A stretch of DNA of 64,000 nucleotides from an uncultured Lachnospiraceae bacterium (GTDB taxonomy: Bacteria > Bacillota > Clostridia > Lachnospirales > Lachnospiraceae), in the NCBI GenBank assembly GCA_900316665.1, contig ONDV01000004.1, positions 4,391 to 68,390 of the forward strand, in the 5' to 3' direction. The notes beneath the pieces were generated by a model. It ran no database searches, was not told the DNA's origin, and saw only the letters and a program-made list of their open reading frames with translations. Shown piece by piece: positions 1-8,386 of this stretch (within the stretch, counting starts at the first letter, position 1; every line of letters begins with the position of its first letter). Position numbers and translations under genes: made by a program.

Positions 1-135
1 GTCAGAGAGCCTCTAAAAGATGCGTGCGAGCAAACAGAAAAACACAACTTGTGAGCCACCACTGTGACATCTCTTGGCAAAAAGCGAATGAATCCTTGCC
101 ACGAAGATTCTCATTATTAATGTGGGAAGTTTTAG
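1..135 (-). repeat. Dispersed gene-end repeat A, copy 1 (cut by window edge)
   Basis: Read on the minus strand, this begins at 135 with TAAAACTTCCCACAT, 22 bases after the stop codon of the cyclo-ligase gene, and runs left to the window edge. Positions 56-110 match positions 36893-36947 almost base for base (core CCACCACTGTGACATC, then CTCTTGGCAAAAAGC), and the whole stretch aligns more loosely with 52161-52270 in the opposite orientation. It has no ribosome binding site or credible protein. It is an intergenic element; its other end is expected to the left of base 1. Confidence 0.75.
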
Positions 136-157
136 TAAATAATAGATCAATTGCATC

Positions 158-757
158 CTATTCATCCGTCACCACCATATCCATCCTTACATCATGCTCC
201 TCCAGATGCAAATCATCTAAAATCTGCCCATGGAAAGCGACTCCTGCTTTAATCACCTTATGCTCTGCAAAAAATCTGTCATAAAAACCCCCGCCATATC
301 CTATTCTCCCTCCGTCCCTGTCAAAGGCCAGTCCAGGCGTAATGGAAACCGCAATAAAATCAGATGATTTTTCAGATAAGTATTTATCATAATAAGTCTG
401 AAAATTCCTTCCATCTTCTCTTTTTTCAGGCTCCATTATCCCCATGCACCCGGATTTAAGCTCATCCGTTTCATCCACTCTGTAAAACCTGATCTCATGC
501 AATTTTAAAAATGTAACAGGATAAAAAACAAGAGCTCCGCTCTTCATAAAATCCCTGACAGCAGGCCGCACATCTACTTCAAATTTCATAGGATAATATG
601 TAAGAAGAAGTATTTTCTTTCTTTCCGGATTGCAATCAGATATAGCCTCCATCAGCTTCCTGCAGATGGAGGCGCTCATTTTTTTCCTCTCACCCTCACT
701 GTATCCCGCCCGAACCGCTTTCATCCGTTTTCTGATAACAGCCGCCGTAACTTCCAT
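158..757 (-). CDS. 5-formyltetrahydrofolate cyclo-ligase (MTHFS family)
   Basis: This enzyme makes 5,10-methenyl-THF from 5-formyl-THF using ATP, salvaging a folate storage form in the cytosol. The 199-residue product has the family motif PGLAFDRDGGRIGYGGGFYD at about residues 139-158 (ATP and folate binding) and ends HDVRMDMVVTDE, the usual C-terminal HD...TD block. An ATG at 847 overlaps the phoR stop codon (ATGA) and would add 30 residues unlike the family; the ATG at 757 has AGAGG five bases upstream and gives the normal family N-terminus, so it is chosen. It is the last gene of the pst-pho operon. It is housekeeping in function and its phosphate link may be only positional. Confidence 0.88.
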   Translation of the reverse strand: MEVTAAVIRKRMKAVRAGYSEGERKKMSASICRKLMEAISDCNPERKKILLLTYYPMKFEVDVRPAVRDFMKSGALVFYPVTFLKLHEIRFYRVDETDELKSGCMGIMEPEKREDGRNFQTYYDKYLSEKSSDFIAVSITPGLAFDRDGGRIGYGGGFYDRFFAEHKVIKAGVAFHGQILDDLHLEEHDVRMDMVVTDE

Positions 758-843
758 ATCGACCTCTTCTAAATAAAAAAACATACCGCATTTATGGCAC
801 ATATTCAGATTACCACAAAATGCGATATGAAAGTTTATAAAAG

Positions 844-2514
844 TCATCTTCTGCCTGGAAAATGAATTGTTATCTTCGTTCCTTCACCCGGAGCGCTCTT
901 TAAATCAATAGAACCGTTATGAATAAGCACGGCGTGCTTTACGATTGAGAGCCCCAGCCCGGTTCCTCCTATCTCCCGCGAATGGCTCTTATCCACCCGG
1001 TAGAATCTTTCAAAGATCCTTGGCTGATCCTCCCTGGGAATTCCTATACCGTTATCCTCAACGATTATTTCAGTACCTCCATCAAAAGACTTCACCTTTA
1101 CATTTACATATCCGCCTTTTTTATTATATTTAATGGCATTATCAATGAGATTTGTCATTATCTCTCTGATAAGCGCAGGTTTAGCCTTCATCAATGCAGG
1201 ATGGCAATCCAGATTTATTTTTACAGCGCCCTCATCAGCCTCCGGTCGAAGCCGCTCCGCCGCCTCGACGGCAATCTGTCCGACATCTGTCATCTCCCAT
1301 TGCACTTCTTCTGCGCCCTCATCCAGATGCGAAAGACTTATTATATCCCCGACCATTCTAATAGTCCGCTGGGATTCTTTATAAATCTTATCCGCAAATG
1401 GTCTTATATCTTCAGTTTTTACTACGCCGTCTTTCAGAAGCTCCGCATACCCCGATATGGAATGAAGCGGTGTCTTCAACTCATGCGAAACGTTTGCTGT
1501 GAATTCTCGCCTGAGTTTTTCCGAAATTTCCTTGTCAGTCACATCGAAAAACACCAGTGTCATGCCTCTTATAACTGAATCCGTCTCGTCTTTGACCGGT
1601 GTGACGCTGACCTGATATATCCTCCCGTTAAAATCCAGTATCTGCTCATCAGCCTTGCCGTTTTCGGCATTCTCAGTCATCCTTATAAGGCCTGGATCGC
1701 GGCATATTTCTATAAGCGTCGCACCCTCCTTGTAACTTGTAATTCCAAGGATCCTTCCTGCATGAGTATTCATTCCAAAAATAGTACCGTCAGCTTTCAG
1801 AAGAATCATTCCTTCCTGCATATTTGAAAGAATGGTATCAAGTTCCGTCTGCTTCTGCGTGATTGATTCTTCCTTACTCTTCAGTTCTTCCTGCTGCAGA
1901 TTTATCCTTACAAGTAGAGGAGCCAGCTCGTCATATTCCTTGTTTTCCAGTGGATTTTCTAAGTCGAGATCATTCAATGGAGCTACTATACTGTGTGACA
2001 TCCTGGTCGCAAGCACCAGTGAAATAACCACCGAAAGCACAATGATTGCCATGAAAGGCTGCATGATTCCGATAAACATGGACCAGATGGAATACTGTGA
2101 CACGGAAAGCCTTATGATTGTATTGTCATCCATCCGCTTTGCAGCATAGAGAAGCCTTTCCATTATTGTGGTGGAATATCTCTCGCTCTCTCCGTAGCCT
2201 TTTTTCACGGCATCTTTTACTTCAGGGCGTTTCAGATGATTCTCCATATGCGCCGTATCATTATCTCTGTTGTCAAATAAGACCCTGCCGTCAGAATCGA
2301 TCCAGGTGACACGCACACCGGAAGACTTGAAGTCCTTTAAATAATCCATGCCGTCACGCTCTACACCCTGCGCCGCGAGATCAAGTTCTGTCTTTAAATG
2401 TTTCCTGGAAACACTGATTGAATATTCATACATTATTATAAGCACCATAGCAGATGTCAGCACTAATACTATAAGTGATGCCGTAAATATTGATTTGAAT
2501 ATTTTTCTGGTCAT
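844..2514 (-). CDS. phoR: PhoR-type phosphate sensor histidine kinase
   Basis: A membrane sensor kinase of 556 residues that should phosphorylate the adjacent response regulator under phosphate limitation. There is a TM segment at about 9-29, an extracytoplasmic region to about 150 and a second TM at about 153-173. A PAS-like domain lies around 220-330, the HisKA box SHELKTPLHS has its phospho-accepting His near residue 345, and the HATPase N box (NLIDNAIKYN) and G boxes (DNGIGIP, GTGLGLSIV) follow. It starts one base after the phoB stop, inside the pst operon, which supports PhoR over other kinases. Its stop overlaps an ATG in the next reading frame (ATGA). Confidence 0.92.
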   Translation of the reverse strand: MTRKIFKSIFTASLIVLVLTSAMVLIIMYEYSISVSRKHLKTELDLAAQGVERDGMDYLKDFKSSGVRVTWIDSDGRVLFDNRDNDTAHMENHLKRPEVKDAVKKGYGESERYSTTIMERLLYAAKRMDDNTIIRLSVSQYSIWSMFIGIMQPFMAIIVLSVVISLVLATRMSHSIVAPLNDLDLENPLENKEYDELAPLLVRINLQQEELKSKEESITQKQTELDTILSNMQEGMILLKADGTIFGMNTHAGRILGITSYKEGATLIEICRDPGLIRMTENAENGKADEQILDFNGRIYQVSVTPVKDETDSVIRGMTLVFFDVTDKEISEKLRREFTANVSHELKTPLHSISGYAELLKDGVVKTEDIRPFADKIYKESQRTIRMVGDIISLSHLDEGAEEVQWEMTDVGQIAVEAAERLRPEADEGAVKINLDCHPALMKAKPALIREIMTNLIDNAIKYNKKGGYVNVKVKSFDGGTEIIVEDNGIGIPREDQPRIFERFYRVDKSHSREIGGTGLGLSIVKHAVLIHNGSIDLKSAPGEGTKITIHFPGRR

Positions 2515-2515
2515 G

Positions 2516-3175
2516 TCAGGCCTCCAGTCTGTAACCTACACCTCTCACAGTCTTGATACGGTCACCCTCAGAACCGAGCTTTGTACGAAGGGTTCCTATA
2601 TGGACATCCACTGTCCTGGTCTCTCCGCCGTATTCCGTATCCCATACGGCCTCCAAAAGCATATCTCTGGAAAATGCCTTGCCGGGATTTGACATCAGAA
2701 GACGCAGCAGATCATATTCCTTCAAGGTCAGCTCGACCTGCTCATCTCCCAGACTCACCGTATGAGACGACTGATCGAGCACGATCCTGCCGGCTCTCAG
2801 CACATCTGGTCTGCTTTTCCCGGCACGCCTTAAGACGGCTCTTACTCTCGAGACCAGCTCTGTCATTCCAAAAGGCTTCACGAGATAATCATCTGCTCCG
2901 AGATCCAATCCTATGACCTTATCGTATTCTGTACCCTTTGCGGTCTCCATAATTACAGGAATATCGAAAGACATGGCGCGGAGTTTTTTCAATATGGAAA
3001 TGCCGTCTTCATCAGGCAGCATGATATCCAGAATAACCAGCTCAGGCATACTGTCCTTCATGGCGCTCCAGAAAGATGCCGCGTCAGCAAAGCCATCAGC
3101 CTCGAATCCGGCAGCGTTCAATGTATATAGCATCAATTCTCTTGCGCTCTCGTCGTCCTCCACGCAGAAAATCAT
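2516..3175 (-). CDS. phoB: PhoB/PhoP-type response regulator
   Basis: OmpR-family transcription factor of 219 residues, the partner of the following kinase. The receiver domain at 1-115 has the acidic pair ED at 6-7, phospho-acceptor Asp50 in LVILDIMLP and the KPF lysine in DDYLVKPFGM. The C-terminal winged helix ends with TVRGVGYRLEA, typical of the family. It presumably activates the pst operon it belongs to through direct-repeat sites such as the candidate upstream of pstS. It lies between phoU and phoR with almost no spacing, so the whole cluster is likely one transcript. It is called phoP in Bacillus. Confidence 0.92.
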   Translation of the reverse strand: MIFCVEDDESARELMLYTLNAAGFEADGFADAASFWSAMKDSMPELVILDIMLPDEDGISILKKLRAMSFDIPVIMETAKGTEYDKVIGLDLGADDYLVKPFGMTELVSRVRAVLRRAGKSRPDVLRAGRIVLDQSSHTVSLGDEQVELTLKEYDLLRLLMSNPGKAFSRDMLLEAVWDTEYGGETRTVDVHIGTLRTKLGSEGDRIKTVRGVGYRLEA

Positions 3176-3176
3176 A

Positions 3177-3833
3177 TCATGACACCTCCCTTGTGCCTGT
3201 TACTGAATAGCAGACCCAACCCGCAATATTCACGGCATGGTCGCCTATTCTCTCCATATATTTACTGATCATCAGTATATCAAGGATCTTGGCTCCCTGC
3301 GAACCTGAATCCTCGATTGTCTTAATTCCCTCTATCAGCCTTGACTTTACATCGTCAAAGAGCCTGTCAACTTCATCATCGGAATGAATTACATCGCGGG
3401 CTGTTATGGCGTCGCGCCTTACGAAAGCATCCAGAACTGAAGAGACCATATGAATGACAGAAGATGCCATCTCAGCCAGAGGTACTTCCTCAGGAATGCT
3501 GTCAATGGTTCCAGCCTTAACTATATCAGCGATATCCGCTGACTGTATAACAATTCTTTTCATATCGGTCACGATCTTCAGGGCAGAGGAAACATATCTC
3601 AAATCTCCAGCAACCGGCTGCTGCTGCAGAAGAAGTTTCATGCAGATGGATTCGATTTCCTTGTCCTTCATATTCATATGATCAGCAAGCTCCGGCAGTT
3701 CATCAGCCAGATCCATATCGCCGTTCAGAGCGGCATCACTTGACTTTTTTATGGACTCCTCACAGAGGGTTCCCATTTTTATCATTTCCTGATTAAGTTC
3801 TTTCAGCTGTTCATCAAATCTTTTTCTAGGCAT
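3177..3833 (-). CDS. phoU: Phosphate signalling protein PhoU
   Basis: A 218-residue helical protein made of two PhoU three-helix-bundle repeats. Each carries the acidic metal-binding pattern of the family; DMKRIVIQSADIADI and KYMERIGDHAVNIA are visible in the two halves. It links the Pst transporter to PhoR and keeps the kinase silent when phosphate is plentiful. It follows pstB by 18 bases and precedes phoB, the expected operon position. Length and both signature helices are normal. Confidence 0.94.
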   Translation of the reverse strand: MPRKRFDEQLKELNQEMIKMGTLCEESIKKSSDAALNGDMDLADELPELADHMNMKDKEIESICMKLLLQQQPVAGDLRYVSSALKIVTDMKRIVIQSADIADIVKAGTIDSIPEEVPLAEMASSVIHMVSSVLDAFVRRDAITARDVIHSDDEVDRLFDDVKSRLIEGIKTIEDSGSQGAKILDILMISKYMERIGDHAVNIAGWVCYSVTGTREVS

Positions 3834-3851
3834 AAATAAATCTCCTTCACA

Positions 3852-4619
3852 TCAGCCGAAACGGCCTGTAATATATTCTTCTGTCTTTTTCTGCTCAGGA
3901 TTTGAGAATATCTTCTCTGTATCACCGTACTCTATCAGATCTCCGAGAAGGAAGAAGGCGCACTTATCAGATATTCTGGCGGCCTGCTGCATATTATGAG
4001 TGACCATGATGACCGTATAATTCTTTTTGAGATCCAGACAAAGATCTTCGATCTTTCCGGTGGAGATTGGGTCGAGAGCAGATGTGGACTCATCCATAAG
4101 AATAATCTCGGGTTCTACAGCAAGCGCTCTTGCTATGCAAAGTCTCTGCTGCTGTCCGCCGGAAAGACCGAGAGCACTCTTTTTCAGACGATCCTTTAGT
4201 TCATCCCAGATTGCCGCGTCCTTCAGGGATTTTTCCACTATGTAATCGAGCTTGGCTCTGGATTTGATGCCGTGGATCCTGGGTCCGTAAGCAATGTTGT
4301 CATATATGCTCATCGGGAAGGGGTTGGCCTTCTGAAATACCATGCCGACCCGTTTTCTGAGCGTGGTCACATCCACATCCGGGTCATATATATTCTTGCC
4401 GTCCAGCTCCACCCGGCCTTCTATCCTGATGTCTTTTACAAGGTCATTCATACGGTCAAGCGTCTTTAAGAAAGTGGATTTCCCGCAGCCGGACGGACCG
4501 ATAAGAGCAGTTATATTGTTCTTCGGGATATCAATATTTATATCCTTCAGCGCGTGGTGCGAACCATACCAGAGATTCAGATTCTCGGTCTTGATTGCAG
4601 TATCAAACTTGTTCTCCAT
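3852..4619 (-). CDS. pstB: Phosphate ABC transporter ATP-binding protein PstB
   Basis: Cytosolic ATPase of the high-affinity phosphate importer, 255 residues. Walker [10 protein letters not shown] is at 41-49, the ABC signature is [15 protein letters not shown], Walker B is IILMDE followed by STSALDP, and the switch His is in MVTHNM. The internal [16 protein letters not shown] segment is characteristic of PstB. It pairs with PstC and PstA encoded immediately upstream. Nothing is unusual. Confidence 0.96.
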   Translation of the reverse strand: MENKFDTAIKTENLNLWYGSHHALKDINIDIPKNNITALIGPSGCGKSTFLKTLDRMNDLVKDIRIEGRVELDGKNIYDPDVDVTTLRKRVGMVFQKANPFPMSIYDNIAYGPRIHGIKSRAKLDYIVEKSLKDAAIWDELKDRLKKSALGLSGGQQQRLCIARALAVEPEIILMDESTSALDPISTGKIEDLCLDLKKNYTVIMVTHNMQQAARISDKCAFFLLGDLIEYGDTEKIFSNPEQKKTEEYITGRFG

Positions 4620-4625
4620 AATATA

Positions 4626-5459
4626 TTAACCCTTCTTCAATTTTTTACCTGCAAAAGATGCAAGCGCATTAATAATAAGCGTAATAATAATAAGTATCAC
4701 TGCGATAGCAAAAGCTGTATCGGTATCTCCTCTCTCACTCGCGTACACATACAATGCAACTGTAAGAGAAGCTGATGATGATGTGAGTGCTTTTACGAAC
4801 CCATTCAATGCCAATCCGAATCCGGCTGTGAAAAGAAGCGCGGCGGATTCTCCTATGATTCTTCCTATAGCAAGAATACATCCTGTGACTATTCCGTCTA
4901 CAGCGTTTGGAAGCACCAGGGTCCTGACCATATACCACTTGCCGGCGCCGAGTGCCAGGGCGCCTTCGCGGTAACTCTGGGGCACTGTCTTCAGGCTCTC
5001 CTGAGTGGTACGGATAATCACCGGAATGATCATCATCACAAGTGTCAGACCTCCGGCAAGGATACCCTGCTTCAGCCCCATCAGCTGAGTGAAAAGAAGC
5101 ATACCCACCAGACCGAAAATAATTGAAGGTATACCGGTCAGGATCTCTGTCGCAAGCTCGATCAGGCTTACGAGTTTCTTGTTCTTTGCGTACTCGGTCA
5201 GATAGATCGAAGCGCCCACGCTCAGCGGAAGCGCTATTACCATTGTAACTATAATGAGGTAAAGCGTATCGAGGATATTGGGAAGTATGCCTACGTTTTC
5301 AGTCAGATAGCTTGATACCGTCGATACCAAATTCCACGTCAGATGAGGAATGCCTCTTGCGAGAATAAAACCGAGAATAAAGATGAGTATGAGAGTAGTG
5401 GCAGCGGCAGCTATGTACATGAGAAGTTTTACCACTGCATTCCATGCCTTACGCTTCAT
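4626..5459 (-). CDS. pstA: Phosphate ABC transporter permease PstA
   Basis: Inner membrane permease of 277 residues with about six TM helices. The EAA-type cytoplasmic loop REGALALGAGKWYMVRTLVLP contacts PstB. The start is the ATG at 5459 with GGAGGTGA five bases upstream; a GTG three codons earlier lies inside that ribosome binding site. The gene overlaps the end of pstC by 11 bases, which suggests translational coupling so that the two permease subunits are made in equal amounts. Confidence 0.95.
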   Translation of the reverse strand: MKRKAWNAVVKLLMYIAAAATTLILIFILGFILARGIPHLTWNLVSTVSSYLTENVGILPNILDTLYLIIVTMVIALPLSVGASIYLTEYAKNKKLVSLIELATEILTGIPSIIFGLVGMLLFTQLMGLKQGILAGGLTLVMMIIPVIIRTTQESLKTVPQSYREGALALGAGKWYMVRTLVLPNAVDGIVTGCILAIGRIIGESAALLFTAGFGLALNGFVKALTSSSASLTVALYVYASERGDTDTAFAIAVILIIITLIINALASFAGKKLKKG

Positions 5460-6351
5460 CGCTGTCACCTCCCTTTCCCTTTATTACAACATTTAAAAAG
5501 ATATTCAGGATCATAATGAAAAGGAAAAGAACAAGTCCTATCGAGAACAGTGCGTTTCTCTGGAGAGATCCGACAGCTGCATATGACATTTCAGACGCTA
5601 TGGCTGTGGTCATGAATCTTACGGACTTTAAGAGTCCCGGCATATTTGCCACATTTCCGGATACCATTATTATAGCCATCGCCTCACCAATGGCTCTTCC
5701 GACTCCAAGCACTATAGCTGCGGCTATTCCGCTTTTGGCAGCCGGAACAGATACATGGAAATATGTTTCTGTCTCTGTTGCTCCCAGGGCGAGCGATGCT
5801 TCCTCATATTCTTTTGGCACTGCATCAAGAGCAGTAAGTGAGACATTTATGATAGAAGGAAGTATCATTATAGCAAGCACCAGTATAGCTGCGAGAAGCG
5901 TCGCACCTGATGACAGGTGAAAGGTGTGAGCAATAGCCGGAACCAACACTATCATTCCCACGAGGCCATATACAACTGACGGGATCCCCGCCAGAAGCTG
6001 GACTGCCTGAGATACTATAAAAGCTATTTTCCTCGGCGCTGCCTTTGAAAGATATACAGCTGTCAGAAGACCTATCGGAACTCCAAGGAGCATGGCTCCC
6101 GCAGTACCGTAAATACTTGTGAGAATAAACGGAAGAATTCCGAAGCTTGGCTCTGCTGCCGTCGATGCCCATTTGGTTCCGGATATGAACTTTACAAAAC
6201 CTATCTGCCTGATTGCAGGTATTCCTGAAATAATCAGATAAATGGATATGCAAAGAACGAATCCTACAGCCATCATGCCGCAGATAAAAAATATAATATG
6301 CGGGATGGTCTCCGCCAGCTGATGCCCATGTTTTTTTCTGCTTAATGCCAT
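5449..6351 (-). CDS. pstC: Phosphate ABC transporter permease PstC
   Basis: Second permease subunit, 300 residues, about six TM helices, forming the channel with PstA. The coupling loop EEASLALGATETETYFHVSVP is visible around residues 195-215. An 84-base gap containing a stem-loop separates it from pstS, and it overlaps pstA at its end. The order pstS-C-A-B-phoU is the textbook one. Confidence 0.95.
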   Translation of the reverse strand: MALSRKKHGHQLAETIPHIIFFICGMMAVGFVLCISIYLIISGIPAIRQIGFVKFISGTKWASTAAEPSFGILPFILTSIYGTAGAMLLGVPIGLLTAVYLSKAAPRKIAFIVSQAVQLLAGIPSVVYGLVGMIVLVPAIAHTFHLSSGATLLAAILVLAIMILPSIINVSLTALDAVPKEYEEASLALGATETETYFHVSVPAAKSGIAAAIVLGVGRAIGEAMAIIMVSGNVANMPGLLKSVRFMTTAIASEMSYAAVGSLQRNALFSIGLVLFLFIMILNIFLNVVIKGKGGDSDEA

Positions 6352-6376
6352 TTCGTTACCTTTTCTATTAAAAATA

Positions 6377-6399
6377 CAGTCGCCTTAGTCAGGCGACTG
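6377..6399 (-). terminator. Stem-loop between pstS and pstC (partial terminator or mRNA stabiliser)
   Basis: CAGTCGCC and GGCGACTG form an uninterrupted 8-bp stem with a 7-base loop. On the transcribed minus strand it is followed by TATTTTTAAT, a weak U tract. It sits just after the pstS stop codon. Such an element usually lets the binding protein be made in excess over the membrane subunits. Confidence 0.7.
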
Positions 6400-6435
6400 A
6401 ATCCTGTCCGTGTTTTCAATCAAATCGAAATCCGA

Positions 6436-7329
6436 TTATTTATTCTTTGGAACGACACCGGCTTTTTCAATGATGGCTGCTGCGTCCTTTGATGTCATAT
6501 AATCGAAGAATGCCTGAGCCTGAGCTGAAAGCTTTTTGTCTTTTTTGGTGATAAGATTGAAGTTTCTCTGAATCTTGTATGTACCGTCTGAAATAGTATC
6601 TTCTGAGCACTTTACGCCGCCGACTGTCAGGATAGTGATTCCGTCCTTGCCCTCGGCATCAGAGAATGAAGCATAGCCGATGGCATTCGGAGAATTTTTG
6701 ACCGCCTCGATTACAGCGCCTGTAGAAGTAAGCTCCTGAGAGAGAACACATTTATCCTTGGTGTCAGTAATGGTCTCGAATCCGTCACGAGTACCTGAAC
6801 CTGCCTCACGGCCTATAGCTGAGATCTCCGCGTCCTTGCCGCCTGCATCCTTCCAGTTCTTGATCTTGCCGGTATAGATATCAGCGATCTTATCAACACT
6901 CAGATCCTTTACAGGATTATCCTTATTGACTATGATGGCAATTCCGTCGAGAGCGATCGTGGTCTGGGTAAGGCCCTTGTTTTTCTCGTCGTCCTTAAGA
7001 TCTCTGGAAGCAAGACCAATGTCGCATGTGCCGTTGGATGCTGACTCCACGCCTGTGCCTGAACCGGTCGCGTCATAAGTGATCTTGACGCCGCTGTTGT
7101 CCTGCATGAACTGTTCTGAGAGATTTCCGATCACCTTCTCCATTGAAGTGGATCCGTTGGTAGATACAGAACCAGAGAGATTCTTTGCTGTCTCTTCTGT
7201 CTGGGTGCTGCCGGATTTATTATCCGATGAGCCTGAGGATGAAGTGCTTCCGCATCCTGCCATCATCATCATTGTGCAGCCGGCTATACCGGCGACTGCC
7301 ATTGCCTTTGTAAGCGATACTTTTCTCAT
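6436..7329 (-). CDS. pstS: Phosphate-binding lipoprotein PstS
   Basis: Extracellular phosphate-binding component, 297 residues, first gene of the operon. The signal peptide ends in a lipobox, most likely MMAGC with the lipidated Cys at residue 26 (Cys18 is an alternative), followed by a Ser/Gly-rich linker. Phosphate-contact segments are visible: SVSTNGSTSMEK, DATGSGTGVES and GREAGSGTRDGFE. A strong ribosome binding site (AAGGAGG) precedes the ATG. Expression is probably driven by PhoB from the upstream direct-repeat region. Confidence 0.95.
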   Translation of the reverse strand: MRKVSLTKAMAVAGIAGCTMMMMAGCGSTSSSGSSDNKSGSTQTEETAKNLSGSVSTNGSTSMEKVIGNLSEQFMQDNSGVKITYDATGSGTGVESASNGTCDIGLASRDLKDDEKNKGLTQTTIALDGIAIIVNKDNPVKDLSVDKIADIYTGKIKNWKDAGGKDAEISAIGREAGSGTRDGFETITDTKDKCVLSQELTSTGAVIEAVKNSPNAIGYASFSDAEGKDGITILTVGGVKCSEDTISDGTYKIQRNFNLITKKDKKLSAQAQAFFDYMTSKDAAAIIEKAGVVPKNK

Positions 7330-7423
7330 AATGCGACCTGCCTCCTTGATTTACAGGTGTCTCAAAAAACTAACCTCCTGCTGTGTACAGATCATATATT
7401 AGAGAAAAGATATCAATTCTGTT

Positions 7424-7450
7424 ATCACGGAAATGTAAAAGAAAAGTAAA
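7424..7450 (-). promoter_or_regulatory. Candidate Pho box upstream of pstS
   Basis: On the minus strand TTTACT and TTTACA occur exactly 11 bases apart (7445-7450 and 7434-7439), the helical-turn spacing used by PhoB/PhoP direct repeats. TGATAT lies 18 bases downstream as a possible -10, so the repeats would occupy the -35 region as at other activated Pho promoters. The assignment rests on spacing and context only. Confidence 0.5.
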
Positions 7451-7486
7451 GTGGTATTATTTTTTTAAGAAAAGTATATGACCACA

Positions 7487-8365
7487 TCAGCTTTCCGATA
7501 TGGTCTTGTAGCATTCCGGACGCCTGTCACGAAAGAGTCCCCATTCCAGTCTCTCGGTCATAAGCTCATCCAGATCATATTCATATGTTATTATTTCTTC
7601 CCTGTCTCTTCCTGCGGATTTTACGATCGCCCCTGTACCGTCCGTCATAAAACTGGAGCCGTAGAAAGTAAGAGCCGATGACTGTCCTCCGTTCTCTTCG
7701 CAGGGCGACACTCTCTCAGTGCCGGTTCTGTTTGCAGCAATGACAGGCACTATATTCGCGGCAGCGTGTCCCTGCATGGTTCTCTGCCAGTGTCCCATAG
7801 AATCCGTCTTTAATATGGGTTCCGAGCCTATTGCGGTCGGATAAAGGATAAGCTCTGCGCCTTTTATCGCGAGACATCTCGCCGTCTCCGGAAACCACTG
7901 GTCCCAGCAAATGCCTACGCCTACTTTTGCAAAAGCAGTATTGAAGACAATAAAGCCGGTATTCCCCGGAGTGAAGTAAAATTTTTCCTGATAAAAATGA
8001 TCATCGGGGATATGAGTCTTCCTGTATACTCCAAGCACAGCTCCGTCAGCATCGATCATAGCAACAGAATTGTAAGTGACATTGCCGGCGCGTTCAAAGA
8101 AGCTCACCGGAACCACGGTCTTCCTGTCCCGGCAGAAACGTCTGAATGCATTTACTGCAGGATTTTCCTGAAGCGGCGTTGCGTATTTCAGATATTCATA
8201 TCTTCTCTCCTGACAGAAATATACTCTTTCAAATAATTCAGGAAGAAGTATGATGTCCGCGCCGCCCGTCGCTGCTTCGTCAGAAAGAATAAGGGCTTTC
8301 TTCAGATTGTCCTCAGGATTCTGACTCATGGCAAACTGGATTGCCGCAACCTTTACTGTTCTCAT
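7487..8365 (-). CDS. aguB: N-carbamoylputrescine amidase
   Basis: Nitrilase-superfamily hydrolase of 292 residues that releases CO2 and ammonia from N-carbamoylputrescine to give putrescine. The catalytic triad is visible: Glu in LLPELFE, Lys in YRKTHIP and Cys in GVGICWDQWFPE; the WDQWFPE extension is typical of AguB. It is the last gene of the polyamine operon and follows agmatine deiminase, whose product is its substrate. The stop codon lies in an imperfect hairpin (7480-7505) that may end the transcript. Confidence 0.93.
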   Translation of the reverse strand: MRTVKVAAIQFAMSQNPEDNLKKALILSDEAATGGADIILLPELFERVYFCQERRYEYLKYATPLQENPAVNAFRRFCRDRKTVVPVSFFERAGNVTYNSVAMIDADGAVLGVYRKTHIPDDHFYQEKFYFTPGNTGFIVFNTAFAKVGVGICWDQWFPETARCLAIKGAELILYPTAIGSEPILKTDSMGHWQRTMQGHAAANIVPVIAANRTGTERVSPCEENGGQSSALTFYGSSFMTDGTGAIVKSAGRDREEIITYEYDLDELMTERLEWGLFRDRRPECYKTISES

Positions 8366-8386
8366 ATCTAAAGCCTCCTGTCACCT

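Noticed and set aside
24..284. Plus-strand frame whose translation shares HHCDISWQKANES with a frame at 36854-37096
   Set aside because: The similarity comes from the dispersed repeat A core. Neither frame has a ribosome binding site, the two run into unrelated sequence, and both overlap the ends of genuine minus-strand genes.
982..1578. 198-residue plus-strand frame
   Set aside because: Shadow of the phoR kinase domain; low-complexity Ile/Phe/Ser content and no ribosome binding site.
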